Source of the DNA: Acheta domesticus
Taxonomy: Eukaryota; Arthropoda; Insecta; Orthoptera; Gryllidae
DNA length: 64,000 bases
Assembly: GCA_031308135.1 (NCBI GenBank)
Contig: JAHLJT010000631.1
Coordinates: 195,166,685 to 195,230,684 of the forward strand
Direction: 5' to 3'
This document shows, piece after piece, positions 47,120-58,900 of this stretch. Positions within the stretch are counted from its first letter, which is position 1, and each line of letters begins with the position of its first letter. The notes beneath the pieces were generated by a model that was given only the letters and a program-made list of their open reading frames with translations, made no database searches and was not told where the DNA came from. The translations under genes were made by a program, and so were the position numbers.

Positions 47120-48048
47120 TAAACCGCCCGCAAAAGCTCTCGCGTAACAGCCCCACCCACGTCCGCGGGGCTGAATCCAGCGAAAGAATCCTGGCGATGC
47201 ATTCAGGCAAACTAGCAAGCCCTGTTTGTTCTCTTGACCGGAAGGTCTGCGCTTGAAGTCGCATGTTCAGTTACTGATTGATCGAATGTTCATCTAAATG
47301 AATGGCTTTCAAAGTAGGTTGCAGTGAACAAGAGTGATCTTGGATATTTTGTGGATAGTTAAAGTAGTTGCCAGAAAATGTACGTCATATCCATGTAATA
47401 TTTGTGAGATAGATAGTTTGAAATCATTTATTCGTAGTTTCCTTTTTCGTTTGAGCTTGAAACGCGTTAAAGGATTGATTCGACTATTTACATGCTGTTT
47501 TGCTTACTCATCCCTCTCCCCCATTGGTCTGTTAGCCCTTTAATCAATGCATTCAGTCCCCTACTCTGCCATTTCTTACTTTCTTGCTTTCTCTATGTGG
47601 TCACTTTGTTTCTCAAACTTGTCTCTCAAACCCATAAACTGCCGAAAAATACTTACATAGCAAAACATGACACATATGTAATCCAACTCGTTTTTAGCAA
47701 ACGATTATTTACCTTTTACCCATCTATTTTTCTCTTTCTCTTTAAGATCAGTTATTTTTGTAACTGTTTAATATCATTGATTCTCGTCAAAGAGAGTCGA
47801 CAATCGTAAATTTGAATATAATTTATTTCAGACTTAATAACAAAATGTTGTCGTATTTGCTAATGTTTTCAATTGAAAGTAGCATAGAGTTAAATTATTG
47901 GAGTTTCGGGATATTTAATTGTTCTCCGATGATCTCGTTTTGTGACATCACCAGTCAAAATAGTGAGAACTCGAAAAATTATAATCAGATTTCTTAAATA
48001 CTGCATGATGTTGCAAATCTTTAAATAATTTTTGCATCTACACAGGGA

Positions 48049-48070
48049 GTATGTTTTTTAAAAAACATAC
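48049..48070. other. perfect 22-bp palindrome
   Basis: GTATGTTTTTT is followed directly by AAAAAACATAC. Confidence 0.5.
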
Positions 48071-48300
48071 CATTTATTGTAAATCTTATTTTCTCCCGTA
48101 TGTGATCCTAAATCAATATTTCTATCAGTATTTTAAACAAACAGAATATTCATAAATATAACATAAAAGTGTCAAAGTACATGGTAAAACCGATATATTA
48201 AATATGTTTTTATTGGTTTATCCATTGATGAACTAGGCAAATCTATTGATTAGCTTGATATTGAATATGAAATTTGTTCTTTTGATTAACTTGATAAAAT

Positions 48301-48380
48301 AAGTTGTCTCATCCAAAAGTTTTAGAGATTCATTAATTTTAAGTTGTCCCGTACAAAAGTATTAGAGATTCATTAATTTT
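48301..48380 (+). repeat. 40-bp tandem duplication
   Basis: 48301-48340 and 48341-48380 both begin AAGTTGTC and end TTAGAGATTCATTAATTTT, with about four differences. Confidence 0.85.
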
Positions 48381-49216
48381 AATATTTTTGTATGGAAGAA
48401 CTTTCTCAATCACCTAAACATCTACTGACCGGTTTCCTCTTGAAACAAGTCTCGTTCAACATCACACCCTTCAGCTCATTGACCAAAAAGATACTGGTTC
48501 GTGCCGCCATCGCACCGTTGCCAGAGCTTGCCAACGCACACGCCACAAGATTGATCCTCGCTTTGCCTCGCCGCCACAGCAGTGCTCCGTGCTTTCCAAC
48601 GTGTCGGTAATATTTACCGGCGATGTTTGTCGATCGCCGATTGGCGTGTGTGATGTCCGCCGAGAACCGCTGTGGCCCTCGCTAGGCCAACGTTTTTTGG
48701 CTCATAGCTCTTCACTTGCTTTAGCGCAACCTATACCACTGCTCTTGCCAAGAGCCGCTAGTTCTACCCGCGTATTTTCTTCTCGCAACTTCTTATCCGG
48801 ATTTCCCTGCTACTTTTTCTCTACGCGCTTTCGTCTACCAGTTTTTTTTGTTTCTCGTTTGTCTCTATCTTCTTTTTCTCACAACTTCTGTCTGGCCGCT
48901 TCCTGCCGCATGTATTTTGTTTCATCGATCGAGTCGTGCCGTCACAAATAGGTTAACTGGTTTGTGTAGTGCCGTTTATAGTCTGCTTTGACCAACAATT
49001 AATTTTTGACCTTTATTCCTCTTTCTACCCTCTTCTCGACTCACGCATCATTTCTCATCTTGCTTTATCATTAAATGATTGATCATGTAATATCTTGTTA
49101 TTAACCCTGTTCAGTTTTTAGGGTTCCAATTTCTTTAAGTTCTATTTATATAGGTCTCAAATTACGGATTCTGCTTTCTATTTTTAATTTCTTATTTAAG
49201 ACTTCCTGCTTTCAAC

Positions 49217-49241
49217 TATCAAAAACTTCAAGTTTTTGATA
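49217..49241. other. 25-bp palindrome with one-base centre
   Basis: TATCAAAAACTT, a central C, then AAGTTTTTGATA. Arms are exact reverse complements. Confidence 0.5.
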
Positions 49242-50415
49242 ACATACTCTTAATCCATCTGTTCAATCCCACAAACGCGAACTTCGAACTTTAAAATCGA
49301 TCTTGGACCAACTTTATTTTCCGATGCTTGATTTCTGATTCGACTCTCTATTTCAGACCGATGACTTTTTAATCTCAACGCCGATATTAGTTTGTAGTCT
49401 TCTGTTGACAGTTTATCTGAAACTGGCTACCGAATTCTTTTTCTCGAATTCTGACTCAAACTCCTGGGCCCCGATTTTGATCTTCGAGCTACTTGACTTT
49501 GAGATAATACTTATTAAGGGTTTGTTAAATGTTCAGCATGTCACCTGAGGCCTTCTCTCCATCCTCTAAATCCCTTGGTTTGGGAATTTCATTCCTCTCA
49601 GCCATAACTCTGCTGGAGCGCCTCGTTCGTAAATTCGCCCACTTCCATTTTACTCACCATTTTACTCATCCAATATGAATTTGCTAGGCGGGTCGCCAAA
49701 GGGTGATTGCTCTGATACTGTGTTACTGATGTGTGCATCGTTGCCTAACATGCGAACAATTCTGTGTAATGAATGTGAACATTCGAGATAGCTCATTTGA
49801 TGATTTGTCAATCACTTATTGCGAACTGTTGGTTGGATACATCATATGAGCTTTTATAACACTCCGTTAGCTTCATGTATAAAATAGAGATTATTTCAAA
49901 CTCCAAAGTTTATTAAAAATAATGAGCTAAAATTTTTCAATCATGTTCAGAAACTAATACGAACTTATACTTCATTCAGTGGTTTAAAGTGTAATTTAAA
50001 CCCCGAAAAAACCGTAATAGATGTGATCACCTGGTTTTGTCATAGAAAATGTGTTCAAATTGGGCAGCGTATAGAATAAATATTCCTGAAAAAATGTAAT
50101 GGACCATGAGGCTGTTAACACTTCTATAGAGTGTTGCAGGTGGAATGGAAAGAATTATGTGGATGCGCAAGTTTAAACATTTTGCAAATAAAGTAAATAA
50201 CTATTAAAACAAAATACGTGGGTAACTATTGTGTTTCACACCGCTACTGATATGTTACACATATGGGTGTTAAGCACGCTCGAAGTACTGAAAACAATTA
50301 ATTTTAAATTAGTATAACTTTTGATTTTTGAAAAAAAATGTTTTTCTCAAGGTTTATAAAATTGTATTTCATTAATAACACTGTCAGTGACTTCTTTGAG
50401 AATTCACATTTTACA

Positions 50416-50440
50416 GTTAAGTCAGACATTCTGACTTAAC
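50416..50440. other. hairpin, 11-bp perfect arms
   Basis: GTTAAGTCAGA and TCTGACTTAAC are separated by CAT. Confidence 0.5.
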
Positions 50441-51507
50441 GTACAATAGCTTCCATTTTTGTATCTCATCGTTATGGAAAGTTGTAATTATGTCATTGTG
50501 CGAGACACGAATTAGCTCTATAATTATTTTTCCTGTGAATTTCTCATAGCGCATGGAACGTAATTAAGGGGTTTTGTTAACTAAAAGAGAACATTTTTGT
50601 GAGACGATTCTGAAATATACCTAGTATTATACATGTACAAAGGGCGTTTGCAATGAAAAGTATCGTAAATGCTCACAAAGGTGTTATAACGTTGCATTTT
50701 CTGGTATTGTTTTGCTCTTTAGATTAAATGGCACTCAAGAATATAAGAAAATAAACCAATGATTCTCTGACAAGTGTTATTATGTAGCATGTTAATTAAT
50801 TTCATAAATTCTTCTAAAATTATTTATGTAATAATAATGCAATTTGAGACGCTCTTGGAAATGTGAATTAGTAAATCTGCGAAATTTATAAGAACTGAAA
50901 ACTGATGTTCAGAATATCTTATAGCGAATGCTAAGAAATATATTTTTTCCAATGAATGCTAATAAAAAGTATGGTAGTATATAAATTCATATACTTTAAA
51001 GAAACTGACGGGAGATATTAAAATATTAACAATTTATACCATACTTAATAACAGTCACCCAGAGTTAATTTTATGAAAATAAAGAGGAACTGAATCAATA
51101 GAGCCATAAAATCAACTCATTAAACTGGTAGTAAACTTTGTGAACTTGGAAAACCAAACGTAAATAGAGATGAATTATTTTGTGCTTGGAATTAATGTTC
51201 ACTCACACTATGTCACATGCACATTTACAATACAAAATATGCAAGTAATTTGAAAAATAGATCAGCTAAGTATAGTTCATTCCAAAATTTTCGCACATTG
51301 CCAAGTGCACGAAGAAAAACCAAACATGTGCATTCCACACCAAACCTTTGAAGCGCCGTCGACAGACAGAAACTGTCACGCAAAACCCAAAGACAAATAC
51401 TCGCTTCATATCTGATAGGTGGCAACACTGCTCGCCCTACGCCATATCGACCTCCCGCGGGCATCCTCTCCGAAACGAGTGGGAATGCAGAACGGGCGAC
51501 GCAGCGC

Positions 51508-51570
51508 GCGGCGGCGGCGGCGGAGGCGGCGGCGGCGGCGGCGGAGGCGGCGGCGGCGGCGGCGCGCGCC
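51508..51570 (+). repeat. (GGC)n trinucleotide repeat
   Basis: Nearly uninterrupted GGC with a GGA interruption at regular intervals, inside a CpG-rich patch at about 51450-51690. The Arg, Gly and Ala runs in the overlapping frames follow from the repeat. Confidence 0.9.
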
Positions 51571-51689
51571 CGGGAAGACATGTGACATACGAGCCCCGTA
51601 GCAGCGGCAGCGGCAGACTGTGTTCGCCACGGCACGGTACGGCGCGGCGCGTGGCGGCGGCCTGCGCGGGAACAGGGGAGGGGGCTGGC

Positions 51690-52078
51690 CTCCGTGAAGT
51701 TGGTCGGAAAATATCTGGGATTTTAACCAAACTTGGTACATTGTTTGCCCATCGTTTGCCTACCAAAAAGTTTCGTTTGCTCATCCTCAGAAAAAAAATG
51801 TTAGGCGCAAAACAATTTTTTGGGCCAACTTCACGCTGGCCGAAAAAAACTGGGATTTCAACCAAATTTGGTATTGGCCAAGTTTGTTCACAATTTTCAT
51901 TTGTCCTCCCATAAAAAAAGTGACATGCGAAACGAATCTTCCGGACAAAAAAATTCAGACGAAAAGTATTTTGACGAAACGTAGTATATTGTTTGCCCAG
52001 GTTTGGTCACCAAAAACTTTCGTTTGCGCACCCCTATAAAAAAGATCAACGCGAAAAAATATTCGGGCCAACTTCATG
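51690..52078 (+). repeat. tandem repeat, about 127-bp period, three diverged units
   Basis: Units begin near 51703, 51830 and 51956. Shared phrases are CTGGGATTT(T/C)AACCAAA(C/T)TTGGTA, ATTGTTTGCCCA, ACCAAAAA(C/G)TTTCGTTTGC and GGGCCAACTTCA. The middle unit is the most degraded. Confidence 0.75.
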
Positions 52079-52793
52079 GAGCCGGAATAAATAGGTCCTG
52101 GCGACTGAGGTGGTAGTGTTGGCTAAGGTGACCACACGTCCCATATTAGCCGGACTGTCCCTTTTTTAGAGTCGCTGTACTGTATGCGTTTCAAAGAAAA
52201 ACAGGACGCCAAAATGTCCTGTTTCTGTGGCAATGACTAATCAACATAAGGTGCCGTCAACAAATTTGTATGTATCGTAATGTATTCCGTTGGGTTTGAG
52301 TTACTTTACAAAAATGTAAGCGCGAGTAGATCGTACTCATATGTACCACGTAACCAGTGTGTTTTACAGACGATTGAGATAAAGAAGGGAGAGATTCTGT
52401 GATGGTTCTAGGAAAGGAAAAAGAGCGCCATTTGAGCTTGTACAAGCTATGTAGATTCCGATATAGATACCGACAAATCCAGTATTCCGAACTTCGTGCC
52501 TCTGCGAATTTCTGTGTTACTTAGCAGAGTCCTAATTGAGTAACGCGAGAACTTCGTTTTTGTGTCTTTTGTCCCATTTTTTAATCAACAAAAGTCTAAT
52601 GTCCCGTTTTTGGTTTTTAAGATCTGGTTATGTATGTATGTGCCATTTTAGGGTCGGATTAATCCAATTTCAATGCATCAAGAATAGCTTTAGAGCAGCG
52701 TATTAGCTTCCCGTGGTATAATTTCGGATTCTATCAGTCGGGGCAAAAATAGATTTGTAGCTTTCGTTTAAAGACTCAGTTTCTATAGTTGTC
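52079..52793. other. nothing recognised
   Basis: No supported gene or element. Confidence 0.45.
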
Positions 52794-53112
52794 TGACGAA
52801 GCAAATCTCAGACAGGTGGAGTTCGCTAGTTGCGGTGAAACGTCATGTTCGTCATATGTCTCTCTTACTCCACAAGCGTGGGAATTAAACTAGGTTCGGG
52901 TCTGGGGGACACCCTTATCTCGCCGCAGAGTTAGACATTCGACCTAATATGTCAAATATATTAATCCTATTTTACCAGCCAGCGGTGTTCCCGAGCGTGG
53001 CACTGTTTTTATCTATTATCCACGCCTGGGGATACGGAAGACTTGTGGCGAGCATGATGTATTCTCTTCACAACAGCTAGGGAACTCCACCTGCCTGAGA
53101 TTTGCTTCGTCA
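52794..53112. mobile_element. 319-bp foldback element
   Basis: The left end TGACGAAGCAAATCTCAGAC.. and the right end, read on the other strand, TGACGAAGCAAATCTCAGGC.. match closely for about 45 bases, through AGGTGGAGTTC(G/C)CTAG. Looser complementarity (TCATG..TCG/TCGCC, GCGTGGGA/TAAT, TCGGG..) extends to the centre near 52955, so the whole unit is one long diverged palindrome. No open frame runs through it. It is best read as a miniature inverted-repeat element or two copies inserted head to head. Confidence 0.65.
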
Positions 53113-53895
53113 CACAGGTTCTTTCCCATCATCACACCTTGAGTTCTTTCACATCATCACACCTGCCTGAGCTTTTTCTTTCGTCGTATGGAAACAGATG
53201 ATTTTTATTAAGTAGCCACAGCTCTATGTTTGCAGGGGGTCGAATGCAAGACCGCTTCACAGAAAGCTAGCACGGTGTCCATCAGCTATCCCAAAGGCTG
53301 GTGACAAAGTGAAAAGCAAATACGCTGTGCTACTTGCTTATAGGTGTCTGATGACGCAGGATATTTTTGTGCCTTGCCGCCGGATAGTGTAAGAGGCTTT
53401 GATAGATCAGCTCTAACAATCTCAGTAGAAGAGTTGCGATGCTAGGGTACAGAGTACATTGGAAAGCACAACTTTCTAAACGAAATTGTTTTCACAAATG
53501 CAACCATTATATTTGGTGATAGTGGCAACTTAATGTTGATGATGATTATTATTGTTGTGACTGTTATTACCGCAATAATGAATTTATGGCGTTATAATTC
53601 ACTGCATGAAGTGACACTAAGAGACGCTTCAAAAAAAGAATTGCACAAGATAAGACACGGGTAGGGAAAGTGGTTTGACTAAATTAACGACGGTAGTGCG
53701 GGGTATTAATTATTTTTGTGGCGAATGTATTGCATTGCTGAGGCCAGAAAAGGAGATAGATTTCCAAATGTTCTCATTATTCTTGCAAGTGGATATGTCG
53801 GGATCTTCGCTTCGTGCCCTCAAGGACATTGGGATGTCGGAGGCTAAGTGTGTTTGAATCCGTTAAGACCACCCATTGGTGATGTTTATAGCCTC
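53113..53895. other. nothing recognised; small duplication
   Basis: A TTCTTTCCCATCATCACACC phrase at 53121 recurs as TTCTTTCACATCATCACACC at 53145. Nothing else is supported. Confidence 0.45.
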
Positions 53896-54262
53896 GATAC
53901 TGAGAAGTCCTTTGGAAGCCCACGTTTATCGGAATCAGAATTGTGGGATGTCGAGAAAGTCTTCCAATGGTATCGACGAAATCGTCAGGGTCGACGTGGC
54001 AGCCGAGATCGTCGTGGTCGACAGGACCGCCAGGGACATTTGGGACGTCCAGACCCTCAATACTGAGGAGTCCTTGTAGAGCATACGTTTATCGGAACCA
54101 TGGAAGGTGCCTAAGGAACTATTCTGAGAAGTGCGTCGGAGGCATACGTTTATTGGAGAAGGGGCTGTGGGATATAAAGAATACCTTCCAACGAAGCCGA
54201 ACAGATCCTCAGGGGCGACGTGGCAGCCGACATGGTTGGGACCGTCGGGGGACGTGCTAGAT
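53896..54262 (+). repeat. three-unit diverged repeat
   Basis: Units start with (A)TACTGAGAAGTCC/TCTGAGAAGTGCG at about 53896, 54059 and 54121 and contain A(C/T)ACGTTTAT(C/T)GGA. Units 1 and 3 also share CTTCCAA, CGACGTGGCAGCCGA and a GGGACGT ending, while unit 2 is shortened. The overlapping frames (53848-54260) read through the units in different phases, so a protein is unlikely. Confidence 0.7.
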
Positions 54263-54319
54263 TATGCGTGCAGAAGAGCTTCTAGGATGACACGTCCGTG
54301 GGTGTCATGTTCGCCAGTG

Positions 54320-54620
54320 AGAGGGTTTTCTCTTGGGCAGCGGGGGCGGGGCGGCGGAGCGATACGAGCGCGTAGGAGAGCGAGTGGGCGGAGGTAGCAA
54401 TGCAGATATGACGTGCGCGCGAGGGAACGATGTACGTGTGGACCGTGTTTTGATTCCCGTGTGCCGACAAGTGCAGTGTGCGCTACTCAACTCCTCTCGC
54501 CCTCGCCGTCGCCCCCTCTCTCTTGCTCTCGTTCCCCACTTGTCGCCGCCCGCCGCTCGTCCTCTCTGTCGCTGCCCCACGGGGCGGTGTTCCTCGCTGT
54601 TTACATGCACGTGTAATGCA
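54320..54620. promoter_or_regulatory. CpG island
   Basis: CG-dense patch with GGGGCGGGGC-like G boxes at 54340-54355 and a pyrimidine-rich second half. Frames on both strands are open but without a recognisable domain. A promoter role is possible but not shown. Confidence 0.35.
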
Positions 54621-55212
54621 GCTTTCATTCTGTAATGTAGGCACAGTGCGTGCAGGGGAACAGACACGTGGAAAAGCTTTCTGGTCATGGTTTTCGGCTG
54701 CAATTTTACCTCTTGTTGCTTTGTTTGAACTCTGGCGTTGTGCGTGTGGCATGTTCAATGAATGCAATCGGTGGGTGCGAGCTAAATGGGCGTTTTAAAA
54801 TTCGCGTCACGATTGTTCCTTCGTGAATTTTTAGTCCTTTATATTTTTCGGATTGTCGTTTTGTTGCATATTTCTAAATTTGTTCACTATTTTTTGTTAA
54901 GAATTGCAGTTTCTAAGACTTATACCTGGAATGGGTGAATGTTTTGATAGATAAGTAACAATGATACTTATACTTACTGGAGTAATATAAATTATAATGA
55001 AGAAATAAAGGTAAAATAAGTAATAAACGGCGCCAAAGGCGAAAAATAGCTACAAAGAAATATTGAAACAATGGAGTTTATCACACAGTTCACTCAGCCT
55101 AGAGAAAATATTGAATATTTGTCATTTTTAAACTCCAATTATGGTCTTGTAATATAATTAAAAATATAACTGAAGTTTATATTTATGAGACAACAGGAAA
55201 ACTGCAACAAAT
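54621..55212. other. nothing recognised
   Basis: AT-rich with no supported feature. Confidence 0.5.
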
Positions 55213-55930
55213 GAACTTCAGATATGCACATACAAATACATTCTGCGGGGGAGTCGTACTTCTCAATGTGCTGTCATGTACTTGAGAAAAACGCGACAGG
55301 AACATCTTAAAGTATATCTGCATTTGAATTTAAAAAATATTTTTTTATATGAAATGACAGGGGGAAAACCTCAAAAGATAAAGAAATACATTCATTCATA
55401 TATTTCTAACACGCCTGCGTGAAACTGTTTTGTGCTTCTTTTCTGCGACTAAAATAGGAATTTTTGTCATTCAAATTAATACTGCGCGAACCATTACAAA
55501 ACGTGTGCGAAACATTACTAAGCGTCCGCCAAACATCGCAAAGCATGTGCCAAACATCTTTCATGCTCGATGTGTTAAAAGTAGTGAACGCATATCATGG
55601 AGGTGGTGCGTACTTTTTTTACGTAACTTACCATTCACGTACGCAACATTTAATATCGATCAATACTCTGTTAGAATGGAGAAGTTTTCATTCTTTTCTA
55701 CTGCCTATGGGACGAAATCAAAGGAATCGTTCAGAAAATGAAGCGTTAAAACTCGTCTATTAACGTTTTGCGCAATCGGACTCACAATTTGGCACTAGTC
55801 CCAGCGTGGAATGGGGGAAGGGTGACATGTTAGGCAGCAGAGAAACCGCACAAAGCAACCTGAGATATGCACGAACAGTAAAATACATTCGGCGGAGCTA
55901 TCGCCCTACTCAAAGTGCACTCAACTGTGG
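55213..55930 (+). repeat. pair of diverged direct repeats
   Basis: 55213-55285 and 55857-55930 share AACTTCAGATATGCAC/AACCTGAGATATGCAC, AAATACATTC(T)GCGG and a CTCAA..GTG segment in the same order, about 645 bases apart. Between them lies the 21-bp tandem repeat at 55479. No transposon gene is visible. Confidence 0.5.
55479..55562 (+). repeat. four units of a 21-bp tandem repeat
   Basis: Units of the form (A)GCGTGCGCCAAACATTACAA, each 21 bases, at 55479, 55500, 55521 and 55542, with substitutions but no indels. The period is a multiple of three, and the open frame 55430-55741 reads them as a seven-residue repeat (RNITK, PNIAK, PNIFH). The protein has no recognised relative, so coding status is unproven. 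Confidence 0.75.
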
Positions 55931-56425
55931 CTAAGTGACCCAAATTCGTCGCCGGTTGACAGCGTAACGACGGAGTGGCTTCGGCTTGGGAGCTTGGCCA
56001 AATTTGAATGCTTCGCCCCCACCCCTACCCTTCCCACCTCGGACTTGCCACTGCTCTTGATGTACCCTTCATTGAAGAAGAGCTAATTGGACTTGTAATT
56101 ATCTTGCAACGGACGTATTTTCTTAATAAATAATGTTTACGAATTTTTTAATCTCAATATTGAGGTAATTATCATAGAAAATGAAATGTTGCAACTTTCT
56201 GGATAACTTACAAACTACTATAAATTCAGGAAATTTGGCAGCACAGCCTCCGCATTTACATTTATTTAGCAAGCATCGAAGTATCAAGTTGATAATTAAT
56301 AATAAGATTTGCTAGGAAATGGTGTGGAGTTTACGATGTTTTCATCATAGAAATATATTTGAGACATTGGTTTTGCATCGTATATTTTTATTTCAGCATA
56401 AATCCTTTTCAGCATAAAGCGCGGT
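55931..56425. other. nothing recognised
   Basis: No supported feature. Confidence 0.45.
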
Positions 56426-56426
56426 C

Positions 56427-56576
56427 ATAATTGCGGCATAATTGCCGGCTTGCATAATTGCGGCATAATTGCATAATTGCGGCCATCTTCAGTGCAATTT
56501 GAGGCGGCTGTGGTCCTCCGTCCAGACAAGACAGCCTAGCTTGTCTTGTCTTGCCGCCTTAAATTGCACTGAAGAT
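56427..56576. repeat. GCATAATTGC repeats beside a nested hairpin
   Basis: 56427-56482 holds five GCATAATTGC-like units. Immediately after, 56485-56508 (ATCTTCAGTGCAATTTGAGG..) pairs with 56553-56576 along 24 positions with one mismatch, which would be a G-U pair in RNA. Inside it, AGACAAGACA (56524-56533) pairs exactly with TGTCTTGTCT (56542-56551). The whole would fold as one long stem with an internal loop on one side. It could be a foldback element or a structured RNA precursor. Confidence 0.75.
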
Positions 56577-56579
56577 TTC

Positions 56580-58680
56580 TATAATAAGATAGCAAGTTGA
56601 AAATAAAGAAATAAGAAATAAAACAGTATTATTTACTTCATGAGCTTTGTCTAAATGTGTGTTATTTTCCTGCGGATTTAACGGTAAATGTTTATTAAAA
56701 ATAAAACCTGATTTTCACCTTCTATTTCATTTTGATCACTGCTCTCCAACTTTGACATCAACGGGAAACCCGTTGTTCATCAAAGGCAGCATGGTGTAAT
56801 CGACCAAAACTACAAGCACGAACATATATTGCATTTGTAAAGCTGAGCAATTGCTGAATTGCAAATTATGTACACAACCATATTTATAGAAGTTTTACCG
56901 AGGATCATGTATCGTTTCAACAAATACAAAGTTCGTTCTATATAAACATGCTGTACATAAATATGACATTTCGTGTGTTTTTTCCGCATGTAAATACGCA
57001 AAATTTCATAAAAACGTTCCAATCCGACAGAGGAGTTTTTGCTCGCTGTCTGCCACGCACACAAACGCAAAGTGTTATTACAACACATGTCCCCCAATGA
57101 GAAAAGTGACAAACGGTCAGATTGACTTATTCAAACCAATTGTTGTTTATATTTTGTTTTAAGCGCTCAGAAAATATGTGCGCGGTCAGTTCATGAAGCT
57201 CTTGATGCAATCGTTTGTGTTTTGCCATTATAAATTTACAGCCAAACACGCAATCCAACTACGCAATCACGATGATAAATAAATAATTCAGATGGAAATT
57301 AACGCAAAATGGTTAGAACTATTCTCGATACGACATTCATTACTCAAATGACCATGATTAGTTGGCACGTGGCCCCGTGGCCCCGTCGGGCGCAAGGGGC
57401 GGGGGGGGTATGTGGCGCCGTGGCCCATCAATTGCAGTGCGGCGGTGATGCAGCCGCTACTCCTCCTCCGACCTCCGGCTCAACGATCCCACAGAGATTG
57501 CACTACTCTGATCTTCAACGGTTCTAGACGGCGTTTTAGACAGTAGATAAAATAATTGTTCTAGTGTTTTGTTTTCATATTTTTAACTTTATTTGGAAGA
57601 GTCCATCAATTTACGTTTATTCCCAAATTATTAAAAAAATGTTCGTATTTCCGAAGTAAAGAATAAGACTGAACTCTGATAAAAAAGTCACTAGTGATTC
57701 CATTCTGTAATAATTAAGTAATTTGGTGGTGTGGCTTTAGCGTCGAAAAATGAGAAACTGACTTTTCTTCAGAGCACAAAGAACAGCAATTGAAATTTCA
57801 GTAGCTTCGTTTATCGCTTTTTGATCAGCTTGATGTAGATCGATAAAAATGAATGGAGATTTAAGCCTTCAATTAATTTAATCATTAGCGAAAGATTAGA
57901 GCATATATTAGCATTATTATTTTGTTAATTTAAAGTTAGAATAGGGAAATACTCTTCGTAAACTACTCGGTCTTTTGGTAACTAGTCAATTATTTAAAAG
58001 AGAAAATCTATATTTTTGCCAATCTCAAAACCAAAGATGGCTGTAACGGTTACCACTCAGGAGGAAATCCATAGGTTCGAAGTTTATGTAAGGTATTGTT
58101 TTCAACTTATTATTGTGATGTTGTTGCTAAAGGCAATACCTCGTTATATAATAGATCAATATCTTGAGAGTTTCAAAATTGCTCAGAAATTCAAATATTT
58201 TTTTTCTGCCTGGCCGCTTATATTCCGTTAGAGTCGCGGATCTAAAATTGTAAGGCTCATTTTTACGATTTATTTGTTTTCAAGAAATCCTTATTCCGTA
58301 AACCTTTATAAACTGAATACAAAGAAACAAACATGCATTCAGTAGTGACTGTTTTTAACCAAAGCAGAAAACAACTTTACGAAATGTTTATCTTCTCATT
58401 TATCATTATGCATGTCAATCTTAATAGGACATTATGAGCAGTACGTTACATTCCAAAATGATATTGAATTAACGCAGAACTTAGTTACGAAATGTGCTTC
58501 TATGAATATATTTCTAGAATAAATGTCAGTCTAGTACTATCTCACTGTCAACTTTAATGAAAGCAAACTTTCTCTTTCCGCAAACTTTGTCACGGGAGTG
58601 TTTTATGTTCACAACGCATTCACCGCACGTATAAAAAACACAAAATGTGCACCTTGCAAAGGTTTTAGCAGCCTGCTCAG
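56580..58680. other. no recognisable gene; small GC patch
   Basis: AT-rich, with a CG-rich patch at 57365-57490 containing part of a 72-codon frame (57309-57527) that I do not recognise. Confidence 0.45.
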
Positions 58681-58900
58681 ATTTCCTCCACTCGTCACGT
58701 GGCCGCCGGCAGCGATCGACAGGGAAGCGGTAGCAGGGCGCCTTGCTTTGTGAAAAAGTGCGTGTGCTATATTTGGCGCCGCCGCCGCCGCCGCCCTAGC
58801 AGCGATAGGTAGCGCTGCAGCACCCCCGCAGGCGCCGATTTCAACAGCCGCGAAGCGCCGGCGCAACCGCAGCCCGCCTTCCTTCTCCTCCCCTCCCCGC
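58680..58900. promoter_or_regulatory. CpG-rich patch with (GCC)n
   Basis: CG-dense sequence with a GCC run at 58780-58796, directly upstream of the polypyrimidine tract. Confidence 0.4.

Larger units (their letters stand above)
45791..51500. other. no recognisable gene; scattered palindromes
   Basis: A GC-richer patch at 46930-47260 and a mixed patch at 48470-48960 (120-codon frame, Ser/Phe-rich, no recognised domain) break otherwise AT-rich DNA. Short perfect palindromes and one tandem duplication are listed separately. Confidence 0.45.
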
